Assembly: GCA_964437415.1 (NCBI GenBank)
Contig: CAYTGN010000018.1
Location: 14,805 to 78,804 of the forward strand
Length of the DNA: 64,000 nt
Source: CADEDV01 sp964437415
GTDB taxonomy: Bacteria > Bacteroidota > Bacteroidia > Chitinophagales > Chitinophagaceae
Reading direction: 5' to 3'
The stretch's first letter is position 1, and every line of letters begins with the position of its first letter. Below are positions 26,249 through 34,796 of this stretch, in pieces. Under the pieces are notes generated by a model, which did no database searches, was not told the origin of the DNA, and was given only the letters and a program-made list of their open reading frames with translations. The position numbers were made by a program, and so were the translations under genes.

Positions 26249-27298
26249 TCATCTGACTGAAACATACTTCCTCCATTTATCAATCACTTCCCTGATATCG
26301 TCGGGCAGTTCGGTATCAAAGAAAATTTCTTTGCCTGTAGTGGGGTGAACAAATCCCAATGTTTTGGCATGAAGAGCCTGTCGTTGACAAATGGCAAAAC
26401 AATTATCAACAAACTGCTTGTATTTGGTATAAACAGTTCCTTTCACAATTTTATCACCTCCGTAAAAATCATCGTTAAACAAAGGATGGCCGAGATACTT
26501 CATATGCACCCTTATCTGGTGAGTGCGGCCCGTTTCCAGCACACATTCCACTAATGTGACATAACCAAACCGTTCAATCACTTTATAATGGGTGATGGCT
26601 TCTTTACCATGATCGCCGTCGGGGTAGGCTTCAAATAATTTTCTAAAACGCAAATGACGGCCCACATGGGCAATAATGGTGCCTTCGTCATTTTGCAGAT
26701 CACCCCAAACAAGGGCCATGTATTGTCTCCTCACGGTGTGGTCAAAGAATTGTTTGGCGAGTTGCCGCATGGCGACATCGGTTTTGGCCAATACAAGCAA
26801 ACCGCTGGTGTTTTTATCAATTCGGTGGACAAGTCCGAACCGGGGCAAAGTATCTTCTGAGACAGAGGGGTTTTTTTGCTGTAGGTAATAAGCAATGCCA
26901 TTGAGTAATGTTCCGGAATAATTACCGCTTCCGGGATGCACCACCATGCCTGCCGGTTTGTTAATGATCATCAGGTCATCATCTTCGTAAACAATATTCA
27001 ACAGAACATATTCGGGAACAACATCTGTTTCTTCGGGACTCAGGTCAGAATAGATGATGATCTCATCCTGCGGCTTCACTTTGTAATTGGGGCGTACGTC
27101 TTTGCCATTTACCAGCACCATGCCGGCATTGATAGCCTGCTGCAGTTTGTTGCGGGTAGCCCTTTCGATCCGGTTGGCCAAAAATTTATCAATGCGCAAT
27201 GGCTCCTGTCCGTTGTCAATTTTAAAACTGAAACGTTCATAGAGTTCGTCGTTGGTTTCCTGCAATTCGGGATTCTCTTTTGCTAAATCTTCCGCCAT
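26249..27298 (-). CDS. RluA family pseudouridine synthase
   Basis: The 349-residue enzyme has an S4 RNA-binding domain (about residues 20-85, LRIDKFLANRIERATRNKLQ) and a catalytic domain with GLVHRIDKNTSGLLVLAKT, where the Asp in HRID is the nucleophile. ETGRTHQIRVHMKYLGHPLF is the second family motif. The layout fits RluD/RluC-type enzymes that modify 23S rRNA. ATG at 27298 is used. The upstream TTG at 27307 lies in the -7 promoter element. It is divergent from lipB. Confidence 0.93.
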   Translation of the reverse strand: MAEDLAKENPELQETNDELYERFSFKIDNGQEPLRIDKFLANRIERATRNKLQQAINAGMVLVNGKDVRPNYKVKPQDEIIIYSDLSPEETDVVPEYVLLNIVYEDDDLMIINKPAGMVVHPGSGNYSGTLLNGIAYYLQQKNPSVSEDTLPRFGLVHRIDKNTSGLLVLAKTDVAMRQLAKQFFDHTVRRQYMALVWGDLQNDEGTIIAHVGRHLRFRKLFEAYPDGDHGKEAITHYKVIERFGYVTLVECVLETGRTHQIRVHMKYLGHPLFNDDFYGGDKIVKGTVYTKYKQFVDNCFAICQRQALHAKTLGFVHPTTGKEIFFDTELPDDIREVIDKWRKYVSVR

Positions 27299-27304
27299 AG
27301 CTTG

Positions 27305-27339
27305 CAAAGGTAATGGTTGGGCTTTTGTTGGTAAATTTG
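27305..27339. promoter_or_regulatory. Divergent -7 promoter elements for the pseudouridine synthase gene and lipB
   Basis: On the minus strand 27312-27305 reads TACCTTTG, six nt before the pseudouridine synthase ATG. On the plus strand 27332-27339 reads TAAATTTG, nine nt before the lipB ATG. Both match TAnnTTTG and imply very short 5' leaders. Confidence 0.55.
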
Positions 27340-27348
27340 CACTTTCAA

Positions 27349-28068
27349 ATGGAAAAGCAACCTGTCATATTTAAGGATCTCGGCGTGATGGACTACCAGG
27401 CGGCATGGGACTACCAGGAGAGTTTGCTGAAAGAGAATGTCAGAAGAAAGTCGTTAGTCTATAGCCAGGAGCCAGCGGAAGAATTACTCACGACCCAGCA
27501 CCACCTTCTTTTTGTTGAGCATCCTCCCGTTTACACTCTGGGCAAAAGCGGCGACATCAATAATGTGCTGATCAATGAGGAAGCAAGAACGGCGAAAGGC
27601 ATTGAATTTTTTCGGACCAATCGTGGCGGCGACATCACTTTTCATGGCCCCGGTCAGATAGTGGGTTATCCTATTATAGATCTTGAAAAGTATTATACCG
27701 ATATTGGCAAATATCTCCGCAATATTGAAGAAGTGATCATACTCACCCTGAAGGATTATGATATTAATGCCGGCCGTTCAGCAGGGGAAACAGGAGTGTG
27801 GATTGATGCAGACATCAAAGGGAAAGAAAGAAAGATCTGTGCCATCGGCGTCCGTACCAGCAGGTGGATCACTATGCATGGATTTGCACTGAATGTGAAT
27901 ACTGATCTGAATTATTTCAATTTTATTGTTCCCTGCGGCATCAGCAACAAAAAGGTCACATCGCTGGAAAAGGAACTGGGCAGGAAAATAGATTTTGAGG
28001 AGGCCAAGGAAAGGGTCAGAAATAATTTTGCCGTTGTCTTCAGCGCATCGTTGCAGTACGAAGATTAA
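27349..28068 (+). CDS. lipB: Octanoyltransferase LipB
   Basis: LipB moves octanoate from ACP to the lipoyl domains of 2-oxoacid dehydrogenases and the glycine cleavage system. The signature RGGDITFHGPGQIVGYPI is followed by KICAIGVRTSRWITMHGFAL and the active-site VPCGISNKKVTSL (Cys nucleophile and Lys). ATG at 27349 gives the 239-residue protein MEKQPVIFKDLG..., which matches family length. An upstream frame to 27313 overlaps the promoter. Its stop overlaps the convergent gene by 4 bp. No lipA gene is seen nearby. Confidence 0.95.
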   Translation: MEKQPVIFKDLGVMDYQAAWDYQESLLKENVRRKSLVYSQEPAEELLTTQHHLLFVEHPPVYTLGKSGDINNVLINEEARTAKGIEFFRTNRGGDITFHGPGQIVGYPIIDLEKYYTDIGKYLRNIEEVIILTLKDYDINAGRSAGETGVWIDADIKGKERKICAIGVRTSRWITMHGFALNVNTDLNYFNFIVPCGISNKKVTSLEKELGRKIDFEEAKERVRNNFAVVFSASLQYED

Positions 28069-28772
28069 AAATCTTTTTGCAGGTAAAATTTATGCTTCTC
28101 TTTTAGTTTGTCGTTCTCGTAGAGTTCAAACTTGAACCAGCCTCCATGATAGAAATTGGTTTTATCAATTTTGAAGGTTCGCTGTTTGATGTCTTTTAGT
28201 TCAAAAACAAAAGTGTCGTCTTCCTCAAAAAACCGGATGCTGTACTTTTTTTGCTCATCATCCGGCAGGTTCACTCTCACATACCCGTCGCGGAAGGTGT
28301 AAACATGAAGTGACGGTGTAAATACATCCGGCCTGGTTTTGTTGTTGATGCCCATGTTAGGAGTGCTGATTGAGTCAATGCCGTTCAGCCGGGTCAGTTT
28401 ATCGTTATACCCATTACTCCTTCTTGCCGTGTCCAATTCCGGTCTTTTCACATTGCTGAAAATAAACATGCCTTTATCGAGCAGGATATATAAACGGTAA
28501 AACATTTTATCGTTTGGTGCTTTAGTGTCAACAAAACCGTTTTGCGGCAGATCGGGATCAGGAACGGTGAGAATAGTGCGGTAGCCGTTAAGGCTGTCGG
28601 CGGAACGCTGGATACTGACCTGTTTGACAACCTCAAAATTGTTGGTCCAGCTAACGATGATGCGGTTATTACCCACATTTTTTACAGAAAACCTGGGTAG
28701 TGTATCCTGCGAATTTGAATCAATGCTGAATACCGAGAGCAATAAAAGGGGTAAGGCCAGTTTTTTCATCAT
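28065..28772 (-). CDS. Secreted protein with fibronectin-like fold, unknown function
   Basis: The 235-residue protein has a signal peptide (MMKKLALPLLLLSVFSIDSN, cleaved near NSQ). Residues 25-110 (RFSVKNVGNNRIIVSWTNNFE...VKQVSIQRSADSLNGY...) have the strand pattern and Trp of a fibronectin type III-like domain. The rest is a second beta-rich region ending near the C-terminus with YENDKLKEKHKFYLQKDF. I do not recognise a named family. ATG at 28772 is chosen because the signal peptide begins there. It converges on lipB with overlapping stops. Confidence 0.72.
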   Translation of the reverse strand: MMKKLALPLLLLSVFSIDSNSQDTLPRFSVKNVGNNRIIVSWTNNFEVVKQVSIQRSADSLNGYRTILTVPDPDLPQNGFVDTKAPNDKMFYRLYILLDKGMFIFSNVKRPELDTARRSNGYNDKLTRLNGIDSISTPNMGINNKTRPDVFTPSLHVYTFRDGYVRVNLPDDEQKKYSIRFFEEDDTFVFELKDIKQRTFKIDKTNFYHGGWFKFELYENDKLKEKHKFYLQKDF

Positions 28773-28841
28773 GGTAATAACGGAAAAAGGATTGGATTCT
28801 TTTATCAATCGTTGCAAAGATAGGGTTGTGTGGAAAAATAC

Positions 28842-29732
28842 TCAGAAGTTTAACGTGTTATTGGGCAAGGAATTATTGCCCTGCAACCCGCCGCTGTGGA
28901 TAAGCAAGACCTGGCTTGCCGGAAGAAAGTGGTTTTTTTGGACGAGGTCAGCAACCGCATAAAACAGTTTGCCGGTATAAACAATATCGGAAGGAATACC
29001 AGTATGATTAGAAAATGTATTCATGAAATGTATCAGTTCCGGGTTGGTTTTGGCGTAGCCTCCAAAATGATAATCATGCAGCAGATCAAAGGGCCTGTTC
29101 CTGTCATGCAGCAACGAACGGATTGCCGCATCCAGCGCCGTATTGTTTTTCATCACTGAAATGCCGGTAAATTTTTGATGTGGCAAACCGGAATTGATGA
29201 GGCCGGCTATCATGGTTCCGGTGCCAACGGCACAGCAGATATGCGTATAGTCTTCCTGTTTAAAATGCTGCGTAATAGTGGCTGCACCGCTGGCACCTGT
29301 TTTCCCGTATCCTCCTTCCTTGATGAAATAGAATTCGTCTTTGTTTAAATCGGGCGGAATTTTCTTTTCAGCATAATCTTTCCTTGAAATAAAATGGAGG
29401 GTCATGCCCATATGTTTTGCATCAAGCAGCGTTGCTGAAAGCATGGCTGGTTCTTCAGCCCGGATGATGCCAATGGAGGAGAGGCCCTGCATTTTGCAGG
29501 CAGCAGCGGTCGCAATAATATGATTGGACCATGCCCCGCCAAACGTAACAATGGTTTTTTTTCCTGATGTAACAGCTTCATCAATATAATACCGGAGTTT
29601 AAACCATTTGTTGCCTGAAACAACAGGGTGCATCTTATCAAGGCGCAACACAGACAGCGAAATATTGTTTTCTTCGCTGCCCGGCAAACTGATCTTGTCA
29701 ACCGTAATTCTACCAAAGCTGATAACTTCCAT
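28842..29732 (-). CDS. PLP-dependent D-cysteine desulfhydrase/ACC deaminase family enzyme
   Basis: The 296-residue fold-type II PLP enzyme has the cofactor-binding Lys in SGNKWFKLRYY, followed by TFGGAWSNHIIATAAACKM, typical of the ACC deaminase/D-cysteine desulfhydrase family, and AVGTGTMIAGLI in the phosphate-binding region. The protein is about 40 residues shorter than classical ACC deaminases, as many Bacteroidota homologues are. The substrate cannot be told from sequence: D-cysteine and other D-amino acids are the usual suggestions. It is divergent from the nucleotidyltransferase gene. Confidence 0.88.
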   Translation of the reverse strand: MEVISFGRITVDKISLPGSEENNISLSVLRLDKMHPVVSGNKWFKLRYYIDEAVTSGKKTIVTFGGAWSNHIIATAAACKMQGLSSIGIIRAEEPAMLSATLLDAKHMGMTLHFISRKDYAEKKIPPDLNKDEFYFIKEGGYGKTGASGAATITQHFKQEDYTHICCAVGTGTMIAGLINSGLPHQKFTGISVMKNNTALDAAIRSLLHDRNRPFDLLHDYHFGGYAKTNPELIHFMNTFSNHTGIPSDIVYTGKLFYAVADLVQKNHFLPASQVLLIHSGGLQGNNSLPNNTLNF

Positions 29733-29789
29733 GCAAACAGGGCTATGACCTTAACGAAATTAGATTAATTTCGTTCCCATTTTCAATAT

Positions 29790-30686
29790 ATGCAACCAAC
29801 ATTAGTGATCCTCGCTGCCGGCATGGCTTCCCGCTATGGCAGCATGAAGCAGATTCAGAGTTTCGGACCCCATGGAGAAACGATTATGGATTATTCCATT
29901 TACGATGCCATCCGGGCGGGGTTTGGAAAAGTGGTGTTCATCATCAGGGAAGAATTTGCAGAAAATTTCAAATCTATTTTTGAGCCTAAACTTTCGGGTA
30001 AGGTTCAGACGGCATATGTATTCCAGGAACTCAGCTTTTTCACCAATAGCTTCAAAGTCCCGGCAGAACGGACAAAACCCTGGGGCACTGCACATGCGGT
30101 CCTATGTGCAAAGGATGCTGTGAAAGAGCCCTTCGCTGTTATCAATGCCGATGATTTTTATGGACGGGATGCTTTTGCAAAAGCAGCGTCTTTTCTGATC
30201 AATGGCTGTTCTGCTACCAAATATGCCAATATCGGTTATGATCTTGTCCGCACTTTATCTGACTACGGCACGGTGAACAGGGGAGTGTGCACTGTAGATG
30301 AAAATGGGAATCTCCTTGCTGTTACAGAAAGAATCAATATTGGCAGGAAGGAGGATATGATCATTTGTGAGGATGGCCTGGAACCAAAAGAGTTGAAAGG
30401 AGACAATAAAGTTTCAATGAATTACTGGTGTTTCCATCCTTCTTTTTTTGATTATACCCGCATGTTGTTTGCAGAATTCTTGCAACAACATGGAAAGGAA
30501 TTGAAATCAGAGTTTTTTATACCCATTGTTGCCGATCAGTTTATCAAGGAGGGCGGCAGCATAGAAGTAATATCAACTTCATCATCCTGGTTTGGGGTCA
30601 CTTACAAGGAAGATGCACCCGGTGTACAAAAAAGCTTGGATGATCTTATCGCTTCCGGGGAATATCCTGAAAATCTGTGGGGCTAA
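29790..30686 (+). CDS. Sugar-phosphate nucleotidyltransferase family protein
   Basis: The 298-residue protein has the nucleotidyltransferase N-terminal motif VILAAGMASRYGSMKQIQ (LAAGxxxRxG...KQ) and the metal-binding VINADDFYGRDAF near residue 115. WGTAHAVLCAKDAV precedes it. This is the GT-A-like fold of UTP-glucose-1-phosphate uridylyltransferases and relatives. The sugar is unknown, and no sugar pathway genes lie beside it. A clear terminator follows. Confidence 0.88.
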   Translation: MQPTLVILAAGMASRYGSMKQIQSFGPHGETIMDYSIYDAIRAGFGKVVFIIREEFAENFKSIFEPKLSGKVQTAYVFQELSFFTNSFKVPAERTKPWGTAHAVLCAKDAVKEPFAVINADDFYGRDAFAKAASFLINGCSATKYANIGYDLVRTLSDYGTVNRGVCTVDENGNLLAVTERINIGRKEDMIICEDGLEPKELKGDNKVSMNYWCFHPSFFDYTRMLFAEFLQQHGKELKSEFFIPIVADQFIKEGGSIEVISTSSSWFGVTYKEDAPGVQKSLDDLIASGEYPENLWG

Positions 30687-30694
30687 AAGCAAAA

Positions 30695-30714
30695 ATTCCG
30701 CCATGCGGCGGAAT
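30695..30714 (+). terminator. Rho-independent terminator
   Basis: An 8-bp stem ATTCCGCC/GGCGGAAT with loop ATGC, then CTTCTTTTTC, lies 8 nt after the nucleotidyltransferase stop codon. It also lies downstream of the convergent protease gene. Confidence 0.85.
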
Positions 30715-30745
30715 CTTCTTTTTCAACTGCTCAGGGTTATTATTC

Positions 30746-31867
30746 TTAGTTCACTTTTACCATGAAAATGTAGTCTTCTATCTTTTCCACCTGCCTGTCT
30801 CTTTGTTGTCCGGCAAGTAAAGTTTTGGAAGGAAGCCTCACTTTGCGGACAGAACTGTCATGATTCAGGTCTTCCAGTATCTTATATAAATATTTAGCCT
30901 GCACAGCAAAAGTGAAGCCATCTTTATTATTGAGGCGACTGTTCAGGATACCGATCACTTCCCCATTCTTATTCAGTATCGGGCTGCCGCTGTTACCACG
31001 GTTGGCGGTGATGTTTACCTGGCAGGTAAGTGTATCTCCTTTGAAACCGGTTTTAGCGCTGAGATAACCTTCGCCATATACAATAGTGCTGCCGGGATAA
31101 TCTAATGTCGGATAGCCCAGCGTAAATATCTGCTCGGCCAGCCCGGCTGATTTTTTGCTGATGCTGTAAGGTATAGAACCAAAAGGCTTGAATTTCTTAT
31201 CATTTATTTTCAACAGGGCAATGTCCCGCTGACGGTCTGTGAAAACCACCTGTGCAAAATATTCGCCCTGTTCATTCTGTACAGCGATGTACTTGGCATT
31301 TTCCACGACATGGGCATTGGTCACCAGGTATCCTTTCGCATCAATGATAAAACCGGTGCCACCTGTTGTGTAAACAATGGACTCTGCAGCGTTATTGATC
31401 TTATCCTTAACATCGTTAATCTCTTTATCCTGCTGTATTGTTTTTGTTTCAATAAAGTTCAGTTTGCCTTTTAGCTGTTGCAGTTCAGAGGCAGTGGATG
31501 GCTTGGGTGTAACAGACCATACAAGGGCACTGACAGCGATCGTCGTGATTCCGGCGATGCTTGCCGCAATTGCAGCCACTCTTTTATAACGGTTCCAGAG
31601 ATAGGTGACCTTTGCTTTGCCACGAAGCCGGGCCGAATCAATTTTGCCTTTCTCAGCCAGGTCGGTATGCACTTCATTCAGCTTTGTCCTGAATTTCTGC
31701 CATTCGCCAAAACGATTCATCTGCTGCATGAACAGGGTGTGTTCTACAACAAGTTGATCAACCTCCGCATTGGTCTTGCGCAGGTTTTCAAAATGCAATC
31801 TTTCATCCGGGTTCATTTCCCCGCGGATATAGCGTTCTACGGTATCTAATATTTTGGTATCATCCAT
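30746..31867 (-). CDS. Membrane-anchored trypsin-like serine protease with anti-sigma-like N-terminus
   Basis: The 373-residue protein starts at 31867 (MDDTKILDTVERYIRGEMNP). Residues 1-95 resemble the cytosolic part of zinc-free anti-sigma factors (ERYIRGEMNPDERLHFENL). A single membrane helix lies at about 97-119, then a coiled coil (130-160). The chymotrypsin-fold protease domain at 165-350 has an intact triad: His186 (TNAHVV), Asp215 (RDIALLK) and Ser293 (GNSGSP). It is closest to HtrA-type proteases but lacks a PDZ domain. Its start codon overlaps the end of the ECF sigma gene by 8 bp, so the two are translationally coupled. The context suggests that it controls, or is controlled by, that sigma factor. 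Confidence 0.9.
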   Translation of the reverse strand: MDDTKILDTVERYIRGEMNPDERLHFENLRKTNAEVDQLVVEHTLFMQQMNRFGEWQKFRTKLNEVHTDLAEKGKIDSARLRGKAKVTYLWNRYKRVAAIAASIAGITTIAVSALVWSVTPKPSTASELQQLKGKLNFIETKTIQQDKEINDVKDKINNAAESIVYTTGGTGFIIDAKGYLVTNAHVVENAKYIAVQNEQGEYFAQVVFTDRQRDIALLKINDKKFKPFGSIPYSISKKSAGLAEQIFTLGYPTLDYPGSTIVYGEGYLSAKTGFKGDTLTCQVNITANRGNSGSPILNKNGEVIGILNSRLNNKDGFTFAVQAKYLYKILEDLNHDSSVRKVRLPSKTLLAGQQRDRQVEKIEDYIFMVKVN

Positions 31868-32435
31868 CACTGTTCCCGTTTTTGTATTGAGCAAAAAATA
31901 TTTTCTTCAGCCGCATCAGGCATTTATACTTTTGGGTCTTTGCATTGTCGGCATTGGTGTATCCAAACCCGGTTGCTATCTCCTGCATATTTCTTTTTTG
32001 AAGGTAAAAAGCTTCCAAAAGACTTTTGCAGGGCTCACCCAGGCTGCTTATGGCCTTATCCATCATTTCAAATTCAGCGTCTCTTTTGTCATGTTCGCTG
32101 ATGTCTTCTTCCACAGGCACGGTTTCTTCCATATTTCCAATGTCGCCGACGTAGCGGTTCTGCTGTTGCAGTTTTTTAAGCCAGAGACGGCGGCAGACCG
32201 AATAAACGTAAGTTTTGATCTGGCAGTTTAGCTCAAAATGACCCGATCGAACCTTTTCATACAGTACAATCATGGCCTCCTGGAACACATCTTTGGCATC
32301 ATCGGTCGAGCCGTTGTTGTTGATTACCAGTGCCTGAACCATATTATAGTTCTCCCGGTAGATCGTTTCAACGGCTTTGGTATCGCTTCGGGCTAATCCT
32401 TTCAGTAAATCTTGCTCGTTGCTCTCTTGTTTCAC
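31860..32435 (-). CDS. ECF-type RNA polymerase sigma factor
   Basis: The 191-residue protein has a region 2 (AVETIYRENYNMVQALVIN...DDAKDVFQEAMIVLYEKV) that binds the core polymerase and the -10 DNA. A region 4 follows (LGEPCKSLLEAFYLQKRNMQEIATGFGYTNADNAK) with a helix-turn-helix that reads the -35 DNA. This is ordinary ECF sigma architecture. It overlaps the downstream membrane protease gene, which takes the place where an anti-sigma gene normally sits. The Asp/Glu-rich linker VPVEEDISEHDKRDAEFEM joins the two regions. Confidence 0.93.
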   Translation of the reverse strand: MKQESNEQDLLKGLARSDTKAVETIYRENYNMVQALVINNNGSTDDAKDVFQEAMIVLYEKVRSGHFELNCQIKTYVYSVCRRLWLKKLQQQNRYVGDIGNMEETVPVEEDISEHDKRDAEFEMMDKAISSLGEPCKSLLEAFYLQKRNMQEIATGFGYTNADNAKTQKYKCLMRLKKIFFAQYKNGNSDG

Positions 32436-32619
32436 TAATTCCGCTATTTAATACGGGTTTTTAAAAATAGTAACCCTGCCCGACTTTAAAAAAATATTAT
32501 AAAGCTGCAGTTGAGCCTGCCTGACCTGATTTTTTTTTGAAAAGACGGGTTACCTTTTCCCGGTTTGGGTATTAACAGCGAAATATTTCACTTAAAACCT
32601 TTAAAAAAATCGCAAACGC

Positions 32620-32805
32620 ATGAAAAAGCTTTTTATCGTTTTGGCCGTAGTTAGCCTTGGCTTCGTAGCTTGTAACAACAGTGGTGAAAAAACTGAAACT
32701 ACTGACACTCCTGCAGTTGAAACTCCTGCAGTTGTAGATTCAGCTGCTGCCATCATTGATTCAGCTGCTGCTGCTGTGGTTGACTCTGCTGCTGCTGCAA
32801 AATAA
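32620..32805 (+). CDS. Small Ala-rich lipoprotein
   Basis: The 61-residue protein starts MKKLFIVLAVVSLGFVACNN, a lipoprotein signal with Cys at residue 18. The mature part is low-complexity: imperfect repeats of VDSAAA and TPAVETPAVV, made of GCTGCT and GTTGA triplets. It looks like an abundant cell-envelope lipoprotein in style, but no family is assigned. A strong terminator follows, so it is a single-gene transcript. Confidence 0.75.
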   Translation: MKKLFIVLAVVSLGFVACNNSGEKTETTDTPAVETPAVVDSAAAIIDSAAAAVVDSAAAAK

Positions 32806-32847
32806 TTGTAGAAGTATAAGAATTTATACGGCAAGCAATCTTTAGAG

Positions 32848-32877
32848 ACCACTCCGGTTTTCCGGGGTGGTTTTTTT
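32848..32877 (+). terminator. Rho-independent terminator after the small lipoprotein gene
   Basis: A 10-bp stem ACCACTCCGG/CCGGGGTGGT (one G-U) with loop TTTT is followed by seven T. Confidence 0.9.
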
Positions 32878-32949
32878 GTCACTGATTGACTGGATAAAGT
32901 ATGATTTGCCCGATTTAGATATTTCAGCCAGTACCGGTTTAAAATAAAC

Positions 32950-32957
32950 TATTTTTG
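32950..32957 (+). promoter_or_regulatory. Probable -7 promoter element for the DEAD-box helicase gene
   Basis: TATTTTTG matches TAnnTTTG, 38 nt before the GTG start at 32996. The -33 region is not clear. Confidence 0.45.
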
Positions 32958-32995
32958 CCGCCGCAAACATAAAATCAATTAAATATCAATTAGCA

Positions 32996-34657
32996 GTGAC
33001 AACATTCGAAGAATTAGGTATAGAGGAAGGACTATTACACTCCATCAATACATTGGGGTTCACCCTACCCACCCCCATTCAGGAAAAAGCCATCCCTGTT
33101 TTATTACAGGGCACCAAAGACTTTATCGGACTGGCACAGACCGGCACTGGCAAAACAGCGGCCTTTGGGTTGCCGCTTTTGCAATTAATCAATAAAGAGG
33201 ACCGCTTTCCGCAAGCCCTGATCGTTTGCCCCACCCGGGAGCTTTGTTTGCAAATAGCCAGTGACCTCGAAAAATTCAGGAGCAAGAAGATCAGTGTTGG
33301 CGTCACAGCAGTATATGGCGGCACTTCCATCAGTATGCAGATCCGTGATCTGAAGAAAGGAACGCATATCGTGGTGGCCACACCCGGTCGTTTGATTGAT
33401 CTTATCGAAAGAAAAGCCATCAACCTGGAAAGAATACACTATGTGGTACTGGATGAGGCGGATGAGATGTTGAACATGGGGTTCAAAGACGATATTGAAT
33501 TCATCTTAAAGAACACACCCAACCGGCAAAGCACCTGGCTTTTCAGCGCCACGATGCCCCCGGAGATCAGGCAGGTGAGCAAAAGGTATATGGACAAGCC
33601 TTTTGAGATCACTATTGGCAAAACCAATGAAGGCTCTGCTACTATTGACCATCAGTATTATGCTACACAGCATCATAACCGCTACGAAGTATTAAAAAGG
33701 ATCATTGACTTTAACCCCGGCATTTACGGGATCGTTTTTGCCCGAACCAAAGCAGATACACAGGATGTAGCCGAGCGGCTTACGAGAGAAGGATATGACA
33801 TTGATGCCATTCATGGCGACCTGACGCAACAGCAGCGGGACAAAGTGATGGGATTGTTCAGGGATAAAAGTGTGAAGCTGCTGGTGGCAACTGATGTGGC
33901 CGCAAGGGGTATTGATGTGAAAGGGATAACCCACGTTATCAATTATGAACTGCCTGATGATGTGGAAGTTTATACACACCGAAGCGGCCGGACAGGCCGT
34001 GCGGGCAGCAACGGGATCTCCGTTTCTATTGTAACACCAAAAGAAGTGTACCGTCTTCGCCAGATCGAAAGAATGGTAAAGACAAAATTTCATAAAATGG
34101 ATATTCCCAGCGGCAAGGATGTTTGCCGTAAACAGTTTTTCCATTTTATTGATAAGATGCTGCAGGCCGACATCAGCCATGGTGAGTATGAGACATACCT
34201 GCCGGTGTTAAAAGAAAAATTTGAATCAGTTGAGAAAGAAGAAATATTGCAGCGGGTAGCAGCGCTGGAGTTTGACCGGTTTTTAAAATATTATGAAAAT
34301 GCCGCCGACCTTAATCTTCGGGAAGAAAGAAGATATGAAAGAGGTGAAAGGGCAGAGCGGCAGGCTGGCAGGGATACAAGAGGAAGATCATTTAATGGTA
34401 ATAGCAATTACCAACGCTTGTTTGTGAACCTTGGAACTAAGGATGGTTTTTACAAAGCCAGCTTTTTGCAGTTCATCTTGGATATGAGTGATCTGAAGAA
34501 AGATGTACTGGGCCGCATTGATATGAAAGAGATGAACAGTTGGGTGGAAGTGGAAGGAGGTGCAGCCAAAAAGATGATCAAGGCAATTGACGGTAAGAAT
34601 TTCCGGGGGCGCAAGATCCGGATGAATGACGCTGACACAGGTGGCCGCAGAAAATAA
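32996..34657 (+). CDS. DEAD-box ATP-dependent RNA helicase with DbpA-type RNA-binding domain
   Basis: The 553-residue helicase has all motifs: AQTGTGKTAAF (I), PTRELCLQ (Ia), LDEADEMLNMG (II), FSATMP (III), VATDVAARGIDV (V) and HRSGRTGRAG (VI). After an Arg/Glu-rich linker (about residues 440-470) comes a C-terminal DbpA/CsdA RNA-binding domain (RLFVNLGTKDGFYKASFLQF...). That domain directs such helicases to rRNA or cold-stress mRNAs. The start codon is GTG at 32996. It is the last gene before the aromatic operon and is separated from it by the attenuator promoter, which lies just 14 bp past the helicase stop codon. Confidence 0.95.
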   Translation: MTTFEELGIEEGLLHSINTLGFTLPTPIQEKAIPVLLQGTKDFIGLAQTGTGKTAAFGLPLLQLINKEDRFPQALIVCPTRELCLQIASDLEKFRSKKISVGVTAVYGGTSISMQIRDLKKGTHIVVATPGRLIDLIERKAINLERIHYVVLDEADEMLNMGFKDDIEFILKNTPNRQSTWLFSATMPPEIRQVSKRYMDKPFEITIGKTNEGSATIDHQYYATQHHNRYEVLKRIIDFNPGIYGIVFARTKADTQDVAERLTREGYDIDAIHGDLTQQQRDKVMGLFRDKSVKLLVATDVAARGIDVKGITHVINYELPDDVEVYTHRSGRTGRAGSNGISVSIVTPKEVYRLRQIERMVKTKFHKMDIPSGKDVCRKQFFHFIDKMLQADISHGEYETYLPVLKEKFESVEKEEILQRVAALEFDRFLKYYENAADLNLREERRYERGERAERQAGRDTRGRSFNGNSNYQRLFVNLGTKDGFYKASFLQFILDMSDLKKDVLGRIDMKEMNSWVEVEGGAAKKMIKAIDGKNFRGRKIRMNDADTGGRRK

Positions 34658-34671
34658 TTTTGAGAAAGCTG

Positions 34672-34702
34672 TTGGTTATAACCAACGCAACAACTACATT
34701 TG
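34672..34702 (+). promoter_or_regulatory. Promoter of the aromatic operon (-33 TTG, 20-bp spacer, -7 TACATTTG)
   Basis: TTG at 34672-34674 is followed after 20 nt by TACATTTG at 34695-34702, a full match to the Bacteroidota sigma consensus including spacing. The predicted start point falls about 4-6 nt after the -7 element, at or beside the leader-peptide ATG at 34707. Confidence 0.75.
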
Positions 34703-34706
34703 TTTC

Positions 34707-34796
34707 ATGATGACAACAAAGACATATTTTGGTTTCTATTTTTATTATTTCTTTTTTGGAAAGAGGCCGGGAATGCTTTTGTTGAAATCAAACTAA
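34707..34796 (+). CDS. Phe/Tyr leader peptide of the aromatic operon attenuator
   Basis: This 29-codon reading frame starts ATG ATG (MMTTKTYFGFYFYYFFF), continues GKRPGMLLLKSN and stops at 34794-34796. Codons 7-17 hold six Phe and four Tyr in eleven positions, interrupted only by one Gly. Such a run is diagnostic of amino-acid attenuation, in which ribosome stalling reports scarce Phe-tRNA or Tyr-tRNA. The downstream half overlaps the antiterminator arm GGCCGGGA (34765-34772). It is preceded by a promoter so close that the message is probably leaderless, and followed by a terminator and then pheA. Confidence 0.88.
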   Translation: MMTTKTYFGFYFYYFFFGKRPGMLLLKSN

